A stretch of 33,743 nucleotides of DNA from an uncultured Acidobacteriaceae bacterium (lineage in GTDB: Bacteria > Acidobacteriota > Terriglobia > Terriglobales > Acidobacteriaceae). Position numbers and translations under genes: made by a program. The stretch's first letter is position 1. Each line of letters begins with the position of its first letter. Below are positions 1-7,181 of the stretch, in pieces. The stretch lies in the NCBI GenBank assembly GCA_903911925.1, contig CAIWFH010000004.1:1-33743 (forward strand), written 5' to 3'. Below the pieces are notes generated by a model, which searched no databases, was not told the DNA's origin, and saw only the letters and a program-made list of their open reading frames with translations.

Positions 1-99
1 TCGTATGGAAGATGAGGCTTGCCGTATTTCATCGGAAAATGAAAAACCCGCCGATTTGAGCTTCACCTGTTTCCAGGGAGAGGCTTGGCGGGTGTGTCA

Positions 100-134
100 T
101 CACTATAGTGACGGCATTCCCGCCAGTTGTCAAG
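100..134 (-). promoter_or_regulatory. Candidate leftward promoter with palindromic operator
   Basis: Reading the minus strand, a perfect TTGACA lies at 134-129. About 20 bp further on is a TATAGT-like box inside the perfect 12-bp palindrome TCACTATAGTGA (100-111). The spacing is longer than ideal for a sigma-70 promoter, so this may be an operator near a promoter rather than a textbook pair. It lies downstream of the traM-like gene and would drive genes to the left of the window. Two short minus-strand ORFs cross it (starts at 194 and 190); neither is convincing. A separate inverted repeat (ACCCGCC at 46-52, GGCGGGT at 87-93) follows it. Confidence 0.3.
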
Positions 135-234
135 TGTTTTGTCTTCGCTGTCAGCCGGATCAAAAAGCGTTTGAATGCCTGCAAGGCCATTCATTTCCTT
201 CCAGATAGCCGCCCGTCATTGCCGCTACCCGATT

Positions 235-1101
235 CTACCGCCCCAGTCCGGCGTCGGGCTTCGCGTCGTGCAGGAAATGATGCGGTTTCTGTGAGTTGCC
301 GCCTGAACTGCCGCTTTTGTCAGGTTGCAGTGTTGGAGCCGGTTGCACCGTGGCCGGCGTCGGCGCTGCAGATGCCTCAGAAGACGAATCCCGGCAACCT
401 TGAATCTCCATTCCGCAGAACATACCGACAAGAAGGGTTGCGCCGCACGCAAGAGGAATCCAGATGCGCAGCACATCGTCTCTCAGTTCATGCAGGAGCG
501 CGTCGACCGTCTGTGCCCTGTTTTCCAGGGAATATGTCAATCGGTTGTTGGCAGACTCAACTTGAGCGACGACCCCGCCGTGCGAATCCGACAAAGTACG
601 CAAAGCAGTGGAGAGTTCCTTTTGGGCGGTCGCTAGTCCCGCGCTGGTTGTTTGCAGACCTTTGACAGTAGCCTGTATGCCGGAGTTGAGAAAATGCTGG
701 CGCAGGCTTTCACCCAGCAACTTGGCAATCTGCTCCGGGTCAAGACCGGCTTCGAGTTCGCTGGGAAGCCCTGACAGCCTCGACTCCAATTCCCGGACAT
801 AGCGGAGCGTCTTCTGCTGTGCTTCCTCTGAAAACTGCTGATGCAGTTCAAACATCTCCTGGAATCGCTCCCGCTCATCGGCAATGGCTTTCGGAGTGTG
901 CCGCGTGAGCAAAGCCAACGTGCCCATTGCCTCCAGGATGCGCAGCATTTCATCGTCGGGACTCAATGTGCGAGTGTGCGCAAGAACGCGATAATAAGCG
1001 GCCTGCAAGTCTTTGGGGACAAGGCGAGCGAGAGAGTCAAAAAGGCTTGGCTCCCCCGCCGCTACGATTGAGATCTTGGAAGTCGTTGGAGTTCCACTCA
1101 T
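235..1101 (-). CDS. traM: TraM-like conjugation accessory protein, membrane anchored
   Basis: This 288-residue protein has an alpha-helical, partly coiled-coil body (about residues 60-210), one hydrophobic segment (about 215-232, around IWIPLACGATLLVGMF) and a Pro/Ser-rich tail. The start overlaps the stop of the traL-like gene (ATGA), which indicates translational coupling. IncP TraM proteins have the same arrangement: a short DD-containing N-terminal region (here SPDDEML), a helical body and a C-terminal membrane segment. They follow traL in the same order. This protein is about twice the usual length of about 145 residues. In IncP plasmids TraM is needed for efficient conjugation, but its molecular role is not well defined. 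The family call rests on gene order and architecture; no catalytic motif is present. Confidence 0.6.
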   Translation of the reverse strand: MSGTPTTSKISIVAAGEPSLFDSLARLVPKDLQAAYYRVLAHTRTLSPDDEMLRILEAMGTLALLTRHTPKAIADERERFQEMFELHQQFSEEAQQKTLRYVRELESRLSGLPSELEAGLDPEQIAKLLGESLRQHFLNSGIQATVKGLQTTSAGLATAQKELSTALRTLSDSHGGVVAQVESANNRLTYSLENRAQTVDALLHELRDDVLRIWIPLACGATLLVGMFCGMEIQGCRDSSSEASAAPTPATVQPAPTLQPDKSGSSGGNSQKPHHFLHDAKPDAGLGR

Positions 1102-1823
1102 GGCAGGAACACCTGCTTGGCCCGGTCGAACTCAGAAAAGAGCCGACGCCGATAGCTCTGCGCGCGCATGACCAGAGAAGCTCGCTTCAGCTCCTCTACA
1201 GTGGCTTTGCGGTCTGCTACCTGCCCCAGTTGAATCCCGTGCTGGCGGAGTGGGTTTTCAAGCTCTGCGAGCCGGAACTCCATCTGCAATATCTCAGGAG
1301 AGAAAGCTTCACGGAAACGGATCGCCTGGTTAGTGGACCTCCAGTACGTGAAGTCTGCCGGAGAACTGGTAGCGTTCTCGACGACCACATACTCGACCCG
1401 CTCTTGCAGGCGACTCGCCCAGGCGAGCAGGCTTTCGACGCTGGCAGGATCGGGTGTGACCACGCCGACCGCTGTAAAGCGCACGCCAGTTTCAGCCACA
1501 TCGTCATACATTGACTCGAACCAGTCGGCTGCGACCTGCCCGGCGCCCGCGCCCATGTCGGCAAGGATGATGGGCGTACCACCGTCAAGGTAATCGACAA
1601 AGGCGTCAAGACCCGCCGGGGTATGAATGTTGACCTTGGTCACCGTGCCATTGAAGAAATGCTTGAGAGAGCCGCGCGCCTTATTCTCCGTATCGAGATC
1701 GAGCAGGGTGACCGGAATCTCATTCGCGGCGAACCACTCGGCCAGGGCAACCATGACGCCTGTTTTGCCGACTCCGCCTTTGCCGCCCATGGTAAAAACA
1801 ACACGCTTTGAATACGCCCTCAT
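1098..1823 (-). CDS. traL: TraL-like ParA/MinD-family ATPase of a conjugation operon
   Basis: This 241-residue P-loop ATPase carries a deviant Walker A, GGKGGVGKT, with the signature lysine K15 and the P-loop K20. A Walker A'-type aspartate region follows (LLDLDTE), and then ILADMGAG. The length equals that of IncP TraL, and the C-terminal pattern of a basic helix followed by LFSEFDRAKQ resembles that family. Flanking genes overlap it by 4 bp on both sides, so all three are one translational unit. TraL is a ParA-like ATPase of unclear detailed function in IncP transfer. The alternative is a plasmid-partition ParA, but no parB-like gene follows and the traK-traL-traM order argues for transfer. 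Confidence 0.75.
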   Translation of the reverse strand: MRAYSKRVVFTMGGKGGVGKTGVMVALAEWFAANEIPVTLLDLDTENKARGSLKHFFNGTVTKVNIHTPAGLDAFVDYLDGGTPIILADMGAGAGQVAADWFESMYDDVAETGVRFTAVGVVTPDPASVESLLAWASRLQERVEYVVVENATSSPADFTYWRSTNQAIRFREAFSPEILQMEFRLAELENPLRQHGIQLGQVADRKATVEELKRASLVMRAQSYRRRLFSEFDRAKQVFLP

Positions 1824-2242
1824 TGCTCACCTCCGTTGCTTGTCAAGGTCAAAGGTTCGTTCTCACGGAAAACAAAGCGAGCAGGCTTCGCAGTCCGCAC
1901 CACTGGCTTTGCTTTGAAGGCGCTAACGCGGTCAAGCACTGGCGACTCTGCCGTAGCAAACTGGGTTGGCGGCAGTTCGAATTGTGTGCGCTTGCGATGC
2001 TTGGCGCGGACCTTCACAAAGGAATGCAGAGTGCTCGGCGCAACGTACAAGCCAAGGCGCTCCTCAAAGAGGCGCGCAACCTCGCGGTAAGTCCGCCCCT
2101 TGCGTCGTAGCTCGCGGATCAGTTCGCGGTGAGGTTCCAGTTTGGAGCGTGGAGGTTTGAACGGTAGATCGCCAAGTTCAGCAAGAGCCGTTTGGCAATC
2201 TGAATTCGTGGAGGGAAGTAGAGTCATGGCACACCCCATCGT
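1820..2242 (-). CDS. traK: TraK-like oriT/DNA-binding protein
   Basis: This is a small basic protein with a predicted helix-turn-helix. The segment RELRRKGRTYREVARLFEER is followed by a serine/threonine turn and a recognition-like helix (STLHSFVKVRAKHRKR). A disordered linker leads to a C-terminal PARFVFRENEPLTL motif, which resembles the FTFNP-type tail of IncP TraK. IncP TraK binds oriT and bends it. The stop overlaps the traL start. The frame is open back to a TTG at 2317, but the extra residues there only translate three tandem 12-bp repeats, so I prefer the ATG at 2242 or the ATG at 2227. Neither has a strong ribosome binding site. The DNA-binding role is inferred. Confidence 0.6.
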   Translation of the reverse strand, partial: TMGCAMTLLPSTNSDCQTALAELGDLPFKPPRSKLEPHRELIRELRRKGRTYREVARLFEERLGLYVAPSTLHSFVKVRAKHRKRTQFELPPTQFATAESPVLDRVSAFKAKPVVRTAKPARFVFRENEPLTLTSNGGEQ

Positions 2243-2279
2243 GGCTGAATCGCCACAGCTGGCGACCTTGAGCAGGTCG

Positions 2280-2315
2280 TTGGGCGGATCGTTGGGCAGA
2301 CCATTGGGCAACTGC
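2280..2315. repeat. Three tandem 12-bp iterons upstream of traK
   Basis: Three exactly adjacent 12-mers begin with TTGGGC: TTGGGCGGATCG (2280-2291), TTGGGCAGACCA (2292-2303) and TTGGGCAACTGC (2304-2315). They sit directly upstream of the preferred traK start. TraK-like proteins bind repeated sites at oriT, so these are candidate TraK or relaxosome sites, or autoregulatory operators. That role is inference. Confidence 0.5.
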
Positions 2316-2322
2316 AAAATCA

Positions 2323-2344
2323 GTCCCCATTAAGTCCCCAATAC
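2323..2344. repeat. Tandem 11-bp repeat
   Basis: GTCCCCATTAA (2323-2333) is followed directly by GTCCCCAATAC (2334-2344). It lies between the 12-bp iterons and the 17-bp repeats of the element end and may be part of the same protein-binding array. No function can be read from it alone. Confidence 0.4.
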
Positions 2345-2346
2345 CC

Positions 2347-2422
2347 GGTTTCCAGCCGTTCCCAGGGGTATCTCAGGGTTTCCACTCGTGCCCTGTTGTC
2401 CGATACTTACCGAAATCTCAGG
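2347..2422. repeat. Paired direct repeats next to the att core (candidate arm-type sites)
   Basis: GGTTTCCAGCCGTTCCC (2347-2363) and GGTTTCCACTCGTGCCC (2377-2393) match at 14 of 17 positions and start exactly 30 bp apart. ATCTCAGG occurs at 2370-2377 and again at 2415-2422, ending four bases before the tRNA-derived core. Short direct repeats beside an attachment core are typical arm-type sites for tyrosine recombinases and excisionases. They could instead be part of oriT. No IncP-type ATCCTG nick motif was found in this segment. Confidence 0.45.
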
Positions 2423-2425
2423 TCG

Positions 2426-2470
2426 CTCATAACCCAAAGGTCGCTGGTTCAAATCCAGCCCCCGCAACCA
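2426..2470 (+). other. 3' half of an initiator tRNA-fMet gene: attachment site (right end of element)
   Basis: The sequence reads as an anticodon loop CTCATAA (anticodon CAT), a 3' anticodon stem CCCAA, variable loop AGGTC, a T arm GCTGG-TTCAAAT-CCAGC, an acceptor strand CCCCGCA, the discriminator A and an encoded CCA. The three C residues after the loop and the A before the discriminator are initiator-tRNA features. The five bases upstream (GGTCG) cannot pair with CCCAA, so the 5' half is absent and this is not a working tRNA. Elements that integrate at a tRNA 3' end leave exactly such a copy at the far end. The orientation puts the element to the left and ordinary chromosome to the right. 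Confidence 0.8.
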
Positions 2471-2500
2471 CTTAGGCCGATGGCCAACCCAGAACCACCG

Positions 2501-2528
2501 CAAACAGGGTGCTTATGCGCCCTGTTTG
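2501..2528 (+). terminator. Hairpin downstream of the tRNA fragment
   Basis: CAAACAGGG (2501-2509) and CCCTGTTTG (2520-2528) form a perfect 9-bp stem with a 10-nt loop. It begins 30 bp after the CCA end, where the original tRNA-fMet terminator is expected. There is no following T run, so efficient intrinsic termination is uncertain. Confidence 0.45.
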
Positions 2529-2670
2529 GCAGTTGGACAGAGACGCAAACAGAGGCCTCCTTCCCATCACCGTTCTTACCGCCTTGCTGTTAGCCTATGC
2601 CTCGGTACTTCATCGGGCGAACCACCATATCTTCGGCGGTCGGAATGTAAGCATGGCGCGTCTGCGCTGA
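2515..2670 (+). CDS. Possible small membrane protein (51 aa), doubtful
   Basis: An ATG at 2515, five bases after a CAGGG, opens a 51-residue frame ending at TGA 2668-2670. It contains one hydrophobic stretch (LLPITVLTALLLAYASVL, about residues 15-32) flanked by charged residues. It starts inside the hairpin loop described at 2501-2528, which argues against a real gene. I recognise no family. The rest of 2671-2738 shows nothing clear. Confidence 0.15.
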   Translation: MRPVWQLDRDANRGLLPITVLTALLLAYASVLHRANHHIFGGRNVSMARLR

Positions 2671-2738
2671 GCTATATCTATAGGTGTCCTGGTAGGAGTG
2701 CCACCCAATCGAACGGAATTCCGTATGCCCGAATCCGG

Positions 2739-3362
2739 CTAGGTCTGTTGTTTGCGAATCGCATTCTGCACAATCATCGGAAGATGTTCGGGAGCATCGA
2801 CCGGAATGGCGATAAACCCCGCACCCTGAGCACTTGCAATACCGGCGGCTGAATCTTCGAAGGCGAGTCCGCTTGTGATGCCGAGCAGACTGCCCAGTAA
2901 TAGATATGGATCGGGTGCCGGTTTATGATGCTCCACATCATCTCGAAACACCATCGCATTAAAGCAATCGAACACTCCGGCAGCACGCAAGACGGGAGCT
3001 ACCTCGGACCGTGAGGAGCCGGTGACCAGCCCCAGTCGAAAGTTCTTCAGAGAGTGCAACAACTCTACTGTCTCGTTGCGGATGGGCAGCGCGCTCGCAC
3101 AGGTTTCCTTCATCAGCCGATTGTGGCGCGTAATCAGTTCATCCAGCCCCGATGGCAGTGAACGGTCGTTGTATAACGTGCTCAGCGTTGCGATCATTTC
3201 AGCATCTTGAACACCACGGCCGAATTTGCAGTATTGTTCCCAGGTCAGTTGGAAACCGCGAGGCTCCAACACCTTTGCCCACGTTTTCCAATGGAGCGGT
3301 TCTGTGTCTGCGACTACGCCATCGTAATCGAAAACCAGCGTATCCTGGCCGCAAAGATGCAT
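2739..3362 (-). CDS. HAD-superfamily hydrolase, beta-phosphoglucomutase/phosphatase type
   Basis: This is a 207-residue cytoplasmic haloacid-dehalogenase-fold protein. Motif I is FDYDGVVAD, with nucleophile D12 and acid/base D14. A helical cap follows. Motif II is VTGSS, motif III is the lysine in HHKPAPDPYLL, and motif IV is FEDSAAGI. This is the subfamily IA pattern shared by beta-phosphoglucomutase, phosphoglycolate phosphatase and sugar-phosphate phosphatases, so the substrate cannot be told. I chose the ATG at 3362 because AAGGA lies about ten bases upstream and motif I then falls at the usual distance from the N-terminus. The frame runs further upstream without family features. No neighbour clarifies the role. 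Confidence 0.85.
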   Translation of the reverse strand: MHLCGQDTLVFDYDGVVADTEPLHWKTWAKVLEPRGFQLTWEQYCKFGRGVQDAEMIATLSTLYNDRSLPSGLDELITRHNRLMKETCASALPIRNETVELLHSLKNFRLGLVTGSSRSEVAPVLRAAGVFDCFNAMVFRDDVEHHKPAPDPYLLLGSLLGITSGLAFEDSAAGIASAQGAGFIAIPVDAPEHLPMIVQNAIRKQQT

Positions 3363-3675
3363 CAAGAAGTTATCCTTTGAATTCCTTTCGGCCTCATCGA
3401 GGTTGCCCGCAATCCAAATTTTACTATCGGTACGCCGACAGCCTCTTTGCACGGAGCATCCTCATTTCAACCCCCTCGTGCCTTGCTAAGCGAGACGAGC
3501 AGGATATCACCGACGCCTTCAATAAGGTGCTGGATAGCTAGCGGCAACTTACTTCCATTGGTCCGCGCGCCGGGCCGCCCCGCTTTGCGCAAAATCTTGT
3601 CCAGTGAAGGCGTGATGGAATAACATTGCTGCATTCAACGGGGCAGTGCCTGCATGGAATGACTTGGGGGAACAA
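3363..3675. other. Divergent intergenic region between HAD and permease genes
   Basis: This region must carry both promoters, but neither is strong. On the plus strand, TTGTCC near 3597 with TAACAT about 18 bp later is a weak candidate for the permease. I see no convincing repeat, RNA gene or conserved ORF here. Confidence 0.4.
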
Positions 3676-5061
3676 GTGTCTGAAGCCGCGCAAACGCCGC
3701 AAGCAGAGCCACCCCACCTTAGAAAGGTCCTCACGTTATGGGACCTTATCTTCTATGGGCTCGTTCTCATTCAGCCAACAGCCCCGATCCCCCTTTTTGG
3801 AGTGGCGCAGAAACTCTCTAACGGCCACACTGTGACCGTAATCCTGGTTGCCATGATGGCCATGGTTGTCACCGCCGTCAATTACGGGCGGATGGCCGCC
3901 GTTTATCCGTCGGCCGGATCGGCCTATACGTACGTCGGCAGGGCAATCAACCCCCACCTCGGCTTCCTTGTGGGGTGGGCGATGCTTCTCGATTACGTTC
4001 TGCAGCCGCTCATCAATGTCGTCTGGATTTCTGCAGCGCTCGAAAGCCGCTATCTCAGTTCAGTGCCGTATTTCGTCATCGCGTTGTTTGTCATTGTTTT
4101 CATGACAGCGTTGAACCTGAATGGCATTAGGACATCTGCAAGAACCAACAAGCTTCTCATGTTCGCCATGTGCGCGGTCCTCGCTGTCTTCTTCTGTGTT
4201 GCGCTTCGCTACCTGTTCCATGTGGGCCGATGGTCGGGCATCTTCTCTGCCGAGCCCTTCTACAATCCAAAAACATTTGATCGCCACCTGATTTGGGGCG
4301 CTACCTCGTTCGCAGCGCTCACGTACATCGGATTCGATGGAATAACGACTCTTTCAGAGGATGTTAAGAACCCGCGCCGCAACGTGCTCCTTGCCACCGT
4401 TCTTGTGTGCGTGATTACCGGCGTCCTGAGCGGGATCGAAGTATACCTGGGGCAGCGGATTTGGCCGGACTGGCGCACCTACTCGAATCTTGAAACGGCA
4501 TTCATGGACGTGTGCAACCGCGTCGGAGGCCCCGCTCTGTTTCAGGCGATGGGCGGCATTCTCATTCTGGCTGCGTTGGGGAGCGGCATCACGGGAGGCC
4601 TTGGAGCGGCGCGTCTCTTGTTTGGAATGGGTCGCGATGGTGTACTCCCCCGCGGTTTCTTTGCTCACCTGAGCCCCAAGTCGAGTACTCCAACCTATAA
4701 CATCCTCTTGATCGGTGCTGTAGCTTACTTTGGCGCCCTCGGGCTGAATTACATTGGCAATGCCTATGAGCATGCCGGCGAACTGCTTAACTTCGGAGCA
4801 TTCCTTGCTTTCATGGGCGTGAATCTTTCAGTCTTTTGGCATTTTACGATTCTGGGCCGTAAAGAGAGGCGCCCACAGTTATTCGCTGATACGATTCTGC
4901 CCCTGCTTGGCTTCGCCTTCTGCGGGTTGATCTGGCTGAATCTCAATATCATCGCCAAGGTTGCGGGTGGCGTCTGGTTCCTCGTTGGACTTACTTACCT
5001 GGCCGTAAGTACACGCGGTTTCTCCCGTGTCCCAAAAGCAATTGACTTTACCGAGTCCTGA
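3676..5061 (+). CDS. APC-superfamily amino acid permease
   Basis: This inner-membrane transporter of about 461 residues has roughly 12 hydrophobic segments. The first helix contains LWDLIFYGLVLIQPTAPIPL, followed by a broken-helix glycine/proline region. The YPSAGSAYTYVGRAINPHLGF segment is the hallmark of the amino acid-polyamine-organocation family. Substrate (an amino acid or related amine) cannot be assigned. The frame is open from a GTG at 3646, but GGGGGA sits four bases before the GTG at 3676, so I favour that start. It appears monocistronic, divergent from the HAD gene and convergent with the DUF4861 gene. Confidence 0.85.
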   Translation: MSEAAQTPQAEPPHLRKVLTLWDLIFYGLVLIQPTAPIPLFGVAQKLSNGHTVTVILVAMMAMVVTAVNYGRMAAVYPSAGSAYTYVGRAINPHLGFLVGWAMLLDYVLQPLINVVWISAALESRYLSSVPYFVIALFVIVFMTALNLNGIRTSARTNKLLMFAMCAVLAVFFCVALRYLFHVGRWSGIFSAEPFYNPKTFDRHLIWGATSFAALTYIGFDGITTLSEDVKNPRRNVLLATVLVCVITGVLSGIEVYLGQRIWPDWRTYSNLETAFMDVCNRVGGPALFQAMGGILILAALGSGITGGLGAARLLFGMGRDGVLPRGFFAHLSPKSSTPTYNILLIGAVAYFGALGLNYIGNAYEHAGELLNFGAFLAFMGVNLSVFWHFTILGRKERRPQLFADTILPLLGFAFCGLIWLNLNIIAKVAGGVWFLVGLTYLAVSTRGFSRVPKAIDFTES

Positions 5062-5182
5062 TGACATTCGATTGAATCAGCCGGTCTCCCGACTTAAGGA
5101 CTCACCAGTGACCACGCCGACATTGGAATCATCGCATTGGGGAAGAAGAAGTCTGAATTCCGAAATGTCTCCGCAAAAGTCG

Positions 5183-5266
5183 GTCCAGTTGACTGAACAC
5201 TCGCGAGCGAAAAAAGCGGAATTCACATCACTTCATCTCCTCGATTTCCTGGTTCAGTCGTTGGAC
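5183..5266. repeat. Inverted repeat in convergent intergenic region
   Basis: GTCCAGTTGACTGAAC (5183-5198) and GTTCAGTCGTTGGAC (5252-5266) are near-complementary: 8 bp plus 4 bp of pairing with a small mismatched bulge, around a 53-nt interior. The whole gap 5062-5369 lies between the 3' ends of the permease and DUF4861 genes and holds no credible gene. The arms could form a long bidirectional terminator, a small RNA, or be remnants of a mobile element. Confidence 0.35.
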
Positions 5267-5369
5267 TGTACTGCCAGAAGGATCGCGCACAAATGGCACG
5301 CGGCAGATTCGCGATGCCCCCTTCCCCTGCCTGTTCGACTCCGGTTCACTGCCAAGTGTCTGGAAGAAC

Positions 5370-6542
5370 TCACCGCGACCAACGCATTTCGATTGGATTC
5401 TCAAGCATCTTTAGTTGCAGTCTGAGATAGTTGTTCCAGTCCGCGGCCGACGGCATGTCGGCTTTTGACCATCCCGAGCCGGCAAAATAAACGAAAGGCT
5501 CGCCGGAGTGCCGCGTGAAGATCATCACTGCATTGTTGGCTGCTTCAAGTGTTCGCGCGTGCTCGCCGGACGTGGCGATCAGGCCGGTTGCAATCCGCCC
5601 TGCCGATGGGTCCTGCGGCATGTCCCAAACCGAGGCGATGTTTCCTGCTTCGGGGAATTCCGCGTGCGCGCCTGCATGAACGGCGATGCCCGCAGCAAGA
5701 TCCAGAGTCGGTGTGCCATGAAAAGTAAAGGTTGATTCGATCCGGTTCATGTGCATTCCGGCATCCAGGGTAATGCGCTTCGTCTCCGTTACGCCCACTC
5801 CCTTCACATCCCACGGCGCGTAGGCAACTTCAAATGAGAACCGGATTGGCCCATTCGCCAGGATATGTATGCCCGTGAAATTCTTCGAAGCAACCAGTTT
5901 CCCATTTGCAAAAGCGGCCGTTCCTCCGCAACCGCGGCTGGGGCCTACGTCGTAGGAATCCAATCCCTGGCCGTTGTCCACGTGATAACTGAGACCTGGA
6001 TTATTGGTGCGCTCGCCTTCGCTGGCTCTTTTGTAAAAACTATCCACGACAAAATTCGGCGCACGCTTTGACCACACATCGATGCCCGACGAGATTTCCC
6101 CTGTAGCCTCCAGCGCAGGCCCGTAGATGCGATGGGCTACCATCTCGTTCTCCCACGCGAAATCGTCCAGTCGTTCGGGAACTGCGCGGCCAAAGACCAA
6201 AGTTCTCTGTTGCGATGCATTCGGATCGATACGAAAGCGAATGCGCTCCTGTCCGTGCGCCCGCAATTGAACAAGAAGGAGCAGGTGATCAGCGGTCCCT
6301 TGTGTTGCGCTCCTCTCCAGTTGAGTCGCGATTCGTTTGCCCGTTTCCTTGTCTTCCGCAATGATCGCCCCTGCCTGGGTGGAGGTGATATGCAGATGCT
6401 CCAACACTTGTCCAAGCGAGATTTCGATCACCTCCTGGGGACGATCGACATCGATAGGATTTGCGAGAACTAACTCCTGCGCAACCGCACCAGGCAATGC
6501 CGCGGCAAACGCGATCGAAATCCAGGCGTCGCGAATTCTCAT
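5370..6542 (-). CDS. DUF4861 family secreted protein of the uronate cluster
   Basis: This is a protein of about 390 residues with a Sec signal peptide (IAFAAALPGAVAQ, cleaved near residue 20), so it acts in the periplasm or outside. The body matches the DUF4861 family by overall pattern: a WSKRAPNFVVDSFY segment, a YHVDNGQGLDSYDVGPSRGCGG motif and a C-terminal FVYFAGSGWSKA motif. The family recurs beside pectin and uronate degradation genes in Bacteroidota and Acidobacteriota, but I know of no firmly established activity. It is the last gene after kduI-kduD-cupin. AAGGAG lies six bases before the ATG at 6542 and touches another ATG at 6548, so 6542 is preferred. Action on an oligouronide is inference. 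Confidence 0.75.
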   Translation of the reverse strand: MRIRDAWISIAFAAALPGAVAQELVLANPIDVDRPQEVIEISLGQVLEHLHITSTQAGAIIAEDKETGKRIATQLERSATQGTADHLLLLVQLRAHGQERIRFRIDPNASQQRTLVFGRAVPERLDDFAWENEMVAHRIYGPALEATGEISSGIDVWSKRAPNFVVDSFYKRASEGERTNNPGLSYHVDNGQGLDSYDVGPSRGCGGTAAFANGKLVASKNFTGIHILANGPIRFSFEVAYAPWDVKGVGVTETKRITLDAGMHMNRIESTFTFHGTPTLDLAAGIAVHAGAHAEFPEAGNIASVWDMPQDPSAGRIATGLIATSGEHARTLEAANNAVMIFTRHSGEPFVYFAGSGWSKADMPSAADWNNYLRLQLKMLENPIEMRWSR

Positions 6543-6658
6543 CCGCATCTCCTTCTGCCTTATCGGAATCTCGCCCTGAATAGCGCGGACTCGTTCACTT
6601 CTGAAATGCATGCGCAAACCCTGCCGGCCGCATTCGGAAAGGCGCCATTCCTCTGCAT

Positions 6659-7135
6659 TTACTTCTCCTGCACCTTGATCACGAAGTAAATGAACTCACT
6701 GTGCTTTGGCAGCAACAATTGATGCGGAACGTTGGCCGGAATATGAGCGACGTCGCCCTCTGCAAGTAGTGTCCGCGTGCCTCCGCTCAACGAGGTTCCG
6801 CCACTTTCGCCGGGGCCCGATGCCTGCGGGTCAATGACCGTCCCGCCCGTTACCAGGGTTGCCTTACCCTTCAATACAAAGAGGAAGTCCGCGTATTTTT
6901 CATGAATTTCCGCGCTCCCGCTCTTCTTGCGCAGCGCGATCATGGTGAAATGGTTCGGATACTCGGTCAGCTTGGCGCTTGCCGAACCGCCGTCTGCTGC
7001 CTTCTGCTCCAACTGCTGTGCCTTCTCAATCAATTGGCTTTGCGTCCAGTGATCGACAGTTACAGTTTGAGCAGCGGCATTCATGCCCAGCGTCAAAGCA
7101 GCAAGAGCAACTCTCGTTGCAATCGTCCTCTTCAT
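6659..7135 (-). CDS. Secreted cupin-domain protein
   Basis: This 158-residue protein has a Sec signal peptide (VALAALTLGMNAAAQ) and a single cupin barrel. The barrel shows EIHEKYADFLFVLKGKATLVTGG (first cupin motif, with a glutamate and histidine as possible metal ligands) and GDVAHIPANVPHQLLL (second motif, with its conserved histidine). Start at 7135 is supported by GAGGGA a few bases upstream; the open frame before it overlaps kduD. The gene lies 46 bp after kduD in the same direction. A role in uronate handling, either binding or isomerisation, is suggested by location only. Confidence 0.75.
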   Translation of the reverse strand: MKRTIATRVALAALTLGMNAAAQTVTVDHWTQSQLIEKAQQLEQKAADGGSASAKLTEYPNHFTMIALRKKSGSAEIHEKYADFLFVLKGKATLVTGGTVIDPQASGPGESGGTSLSGGTRTLLAEGDVAHIPANVPHQLLLPKHSEFIYFVIKVQEK

Positions 7136-7181
7136 GTTCCCTCGCATCCTGGGTGCGATCATTACCCGATGAATCAATAGA

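Noticed and set aside
108..665. 185-codon plus-strand frame opposite the traM-like gene
   Set aside because: Its translation is arginine/proline-rich without motifs and it opposes a gene held in a tight overlapping operon.
2243..2317. N-terminal extension of the traK-like gene from a TTG
   Set aside because: The extra residues (a PND-type repeat) only translate the 12-bp DNA iterons; internal ATGs are better starts.
2426..2470. Functional tRNA gene
   Set aside because: Only the 3' half is present; no 5' acceptor strand, D arm or pairing anticodon stem exists upstream.
3549..3734. 61-codon minus-strand frame opposite the permease start
   Set aside because: Overlaps the permease ribosome site and N-terminus and has no family pattern.
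5027..5425. 132-codon plus-strand frame after the permease
   Set aside because: It starts inside the permease gene and ends inside the DUF4861 gene, with no ribosome site or domain.
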